Shown here one piece after another: positions 62,768 through 64,000 of a stretch of DNA of 64,000 bases. This DNA is from Sphingomonas sp. Leaf230 (GTDB taxonomy: Bacteria; Pseudomonadota; Alphaproteobacteria; Sphingomonadales; Sphingomonadaceae). Location: contig NZ_LMKW01000001.1 of NCBI RefSeq assembly GCF_001421745.1, positions 1,065,453-1,129,452 on the forward strand, in the 5' to 3' direction. Under the pieces are notes generated by a model. That model saw only the letters and a list, made by a program, of their open reading frames with translations. It was not told where the DNA came from and did not search any database. Position 1 is the first letter of the stretch, and the number at the start of each line of letters is the position of its first letter. Position numbers and translations under genes: made by a program.

Positions 62768-63013
62768 CTATTTCCCCGTTTCTGTCGTCGCGAACGTTTC
62801 GTCCGACGGTTCGTCGGTCACCCTCAGCAGGTCGCCGGGCTGACATTCGAGCACGCGGCAGATCGCTTCCAGCGTCGTGAAGCGGATTGCCTTGGCCTTG
62901 CCCGTCTTCAGGATCGACAAGTTGGCGAGCGTGATATCGACCGCCTCGGACAATTCGGTCAGCGTCATGCGGCGCTTGTAAAGCATGTCGTCCAGGCTGA
63001 CCGCGACCGGCAT
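62768..63013 (-). CDS. Small XRE/YozG-type HTH regulator
   Basis: The 81-residue protein is a Cro/C1-type helix-turn-helix (MTLTELSEAVDITLANLSILKTGKAKAIRF is split over residues 16-45), the YozG-like type regularly paired with DUF2975 membrane proteins. Its ATG overlaps the DUF2975 stop (TGATG), and it is likely an autoregulator acting on palindromes upstream of the pair. Confidence 0.85.
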   Translation of the reverse strand: MPVAVSLDDMLYKRRMTLTELSEAVDITLANLSILKTGKAKAIRFTTLEAICRVLECQPGDLLRVTDEPSDETFATTETGK

Positions 63014-63534
63014 CAGACCGTCGTCGCCAGGTCGTCGCGCATCCGTGCGCCGATCCGGAAAACACGCGCGAGCACGAAGATCATGACGACCGCGATCCAC
63101 CCGCCGAGCGATGGGCTCCAGCCAATCGCGTCGAGCTTTAGCGCGTAGATCCAGCGCATCAGCGCGCCCAGCACGAGATCGAGGCATTGGAGGACCAGCA
63201 GTGCCCAGCCAATCCGGCCGAGCAACGTGGCGTTCGCGTCGACGAAGGGATCGCCTGCCTGCACAGTCGCGACGATCCGGAGCAAGCTGGCGAAGATCGG
63301 ATGGATCGCGAGCGCGGAAGCGATCCCGAGCACCACCATCAGTCGCATCGCCATCACCGCGTCCGCGACATCGAGCGATGGCCCGTATTTCGCACCGAGC
63401 CGCAGCGCAAGCGCGTGTCCAAGTGGCCAGGACAGCGCGAGTGCCACCGTGAACATCACCAGCAGCACGATGTTCATGACCAACATCAGCCTTAGCAGGA
63501 TCGTTGCGCCTGTCAGGACGCGATCCTTCTGCAT
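63013..63534 (-). CDS. DUF2975 membrane protein
   Basis: The 173-residue protein has four membrane segments (about residues 10-35, 60-85, 110-130 and 145-162) with the DUF2975 features FVDANATLLGRIGWALLVLQ and ALMRWIYAL. The ATG at 63534 is chosen because earlier sequence covers the probable promoter. Its function is unknown; the pair may control the ABC genes downstream. Confidence 0.8.
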   Translation of the reverse strand: MQKDRVLTGATILLRLMLVMNIVLLVMFTVALALSWPLGHALALRLGAKYGPSLDVADAVMAMRLMVVLGIASALAIHPIFASLLRIVATVQAGDPFVDANATLLGRIGWALLVLQCLDLVLGALMRWIYALKLDAIGWSPSLGGWIAVVMIFVLARVFRIGARMRDDLATTV

Positions 63535-63576
63535 TATTGATCGACGCCCCTCACCCACCGCCTCGCCCCCGCACTC

Positions 63577-63606
63577 TATCGGTAAACGATATTTTGCATA
63601 TCGATA
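63577..63606. promoter_or_regulatory. TATCG/CGATA palindromes upstream of DUF2975-XRE
   Basis: TATCG-GTAAA-CGATA (63577-63591) is followed by TATCGATA (63599-63606). Both share the half-site TATCG and lie 43 to 72 bases upstream of the DUF2975 start, as expected for the operator of the adjacent XRE regulator. Confidence 0.55.
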
Positions 63607-63845
63607 ATCGGCAAGAGGCTTTTGATCCATTTCCGTTCTTGTTGGGTAGGAGCTGGCATAGCAGGCCGCGGTGTTTGCAATTAAGCTGGGTTAAATGTTC
63701 CCAAAACAATCGGCGAGCATCCGGGTGGTGAGCGTGCCGGCAGCAGGTCGAGCAGGTCCTGCGGCGCCATCACCCCAATTCGCAGTATTCCGTTTTCTCG
63801 CCGAGCTTCGTACTCTTAAAGAGTGATAGTCAGCGCTACGGCGAG

Positions 63846-64000
63846 ATGACCCACAAGATGGTGTATCGCGGCGGCTGCATTTTGACAGCAGATGAGATTT
63901 GCAGCCCCTTCACGTACGATGCCTGGATCGGGGTCGACCTGACCTCGTGCATCGAGGGAAGGAGTGAGAGAGCATTTCTACGAGATCTACGGACGGGTCG
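63846..64000 (+). CDS. Possible partial ORF running off the window
   Basis: An ATG at 63846 (MTHKMVYRGGCILTADEICS and onward) opens a frame that remains open to the window end. Codon use is mixed and no family is recognised. The rest of 63607-63845 shows nothing identifiable. Confidence 0.2.
   Translation, partial: MTHKMVYRGGCILTADEICSPFTYDAWIGVDLTSCIEGRSERAFLRDLRTG

Overview
The window is high-GC DNA from an alphaproteobacterium, most likely a Sphingomonas or close relative. The codon bias is strong towards G/C-ending codons, and the gene content fits: a GH92 mannosidase with a GPH-type sugar porter, TonB-dependent receptors with a FecI/FecR pair, an M13 peptidase, PepSY and DUF2975 genes, and REP elements of the CTCTCCCC/GGGGAGAG type. 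The assignment rests on recognised protein families and composition, not on a search.

Layout. 1-4.6 kb: ordinary chromosome (end of a GH92 gene, MFS transporter, msrA, a TetR regulator divergent from a glutathione S-transferase). 4.65-5.46 kb: a 5'-truncated ankyrin gene followed by AT-richer DNA. 5.47-17.75 kb: a tightly overlapped eight-gene Pel-type exopolysaccharide operon of unusual design. 18.37-23.09 kb: a complete type I secretion system (ABC, HlyD-like and TolC-like proteins) on the opposite strand. 23.1-27.9 kb: a decayed, lower-GC stretch with a TonB receptor fragment joined to a frameshifted isochorismatase, an HD-domain gene, a frameshifted alcohol dehydrogenase and a small antisense ORF. 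28.0-37.9 kb: the nitrate assimilation locus nasT-nasS, an antitermination leader, nitrate transporter, nirB, nirD, nasC and cobA. 38.2-44.3 kb: an iron-themed minus-strand group (FecIR plus TonB receptor, PepSY protein, VIT family transporter, DUF3833 lipoprotein) with a Fur-box-like site at its outer edge. 44.4-49.7 kb: a six-gene translationally coupled operon (thermostable-hemolysin family, an AMP-ligase fused to a diiron-oxygenase-like domain, SDR, TPR, methyltransferase, PAP2). 49.8-58.0 kb: an exported Dps-like protein, a two-component system divergent from czcC-czcA, and a TupA-like ATP-grasp gene. 58.2-63.6 kb: an M13 peptidase, a NatA/NatB-type ABC system, and an XRE regulator with a DUF2975 protein.

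How the genes work together. The most interesting system is the Pel variant. Canonical PelA carries a glycoside hydrolase and a CE4 deacetylase in one exported protein. Here the hydrolase is a separate 291-residue gene, and the deacetylase sits in a 1131-residue protein that has no Sec signal but ends in RTX repeats, the hallmark of type I secretion. A type I secretion system lies just beyond the operon. PelB is split into a membrane/TPR half and a barrel half, PelD stops after its GAF domain and so lacks the degenerate GGDEF c-di-GMP receptor, and no PelC is seen. This suggests a Pel-like polymer that is deacetylated outside the cell by a type I-secreted enzyme. The second candidate is the hemolysin-family/AMP-ligase/diiron-oxygenase operon, which looks like an uncharacterised small-molecule or lipid-tailoring pathway. 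The nitrate locus carries a readable NasT-type leader: a hexaloop hairpin with A1 and G4, then a strong intrinsic terminator, ahead of the transporter gene. A 60-bp dispersed repeat occurs three times in the window in ungapped register.
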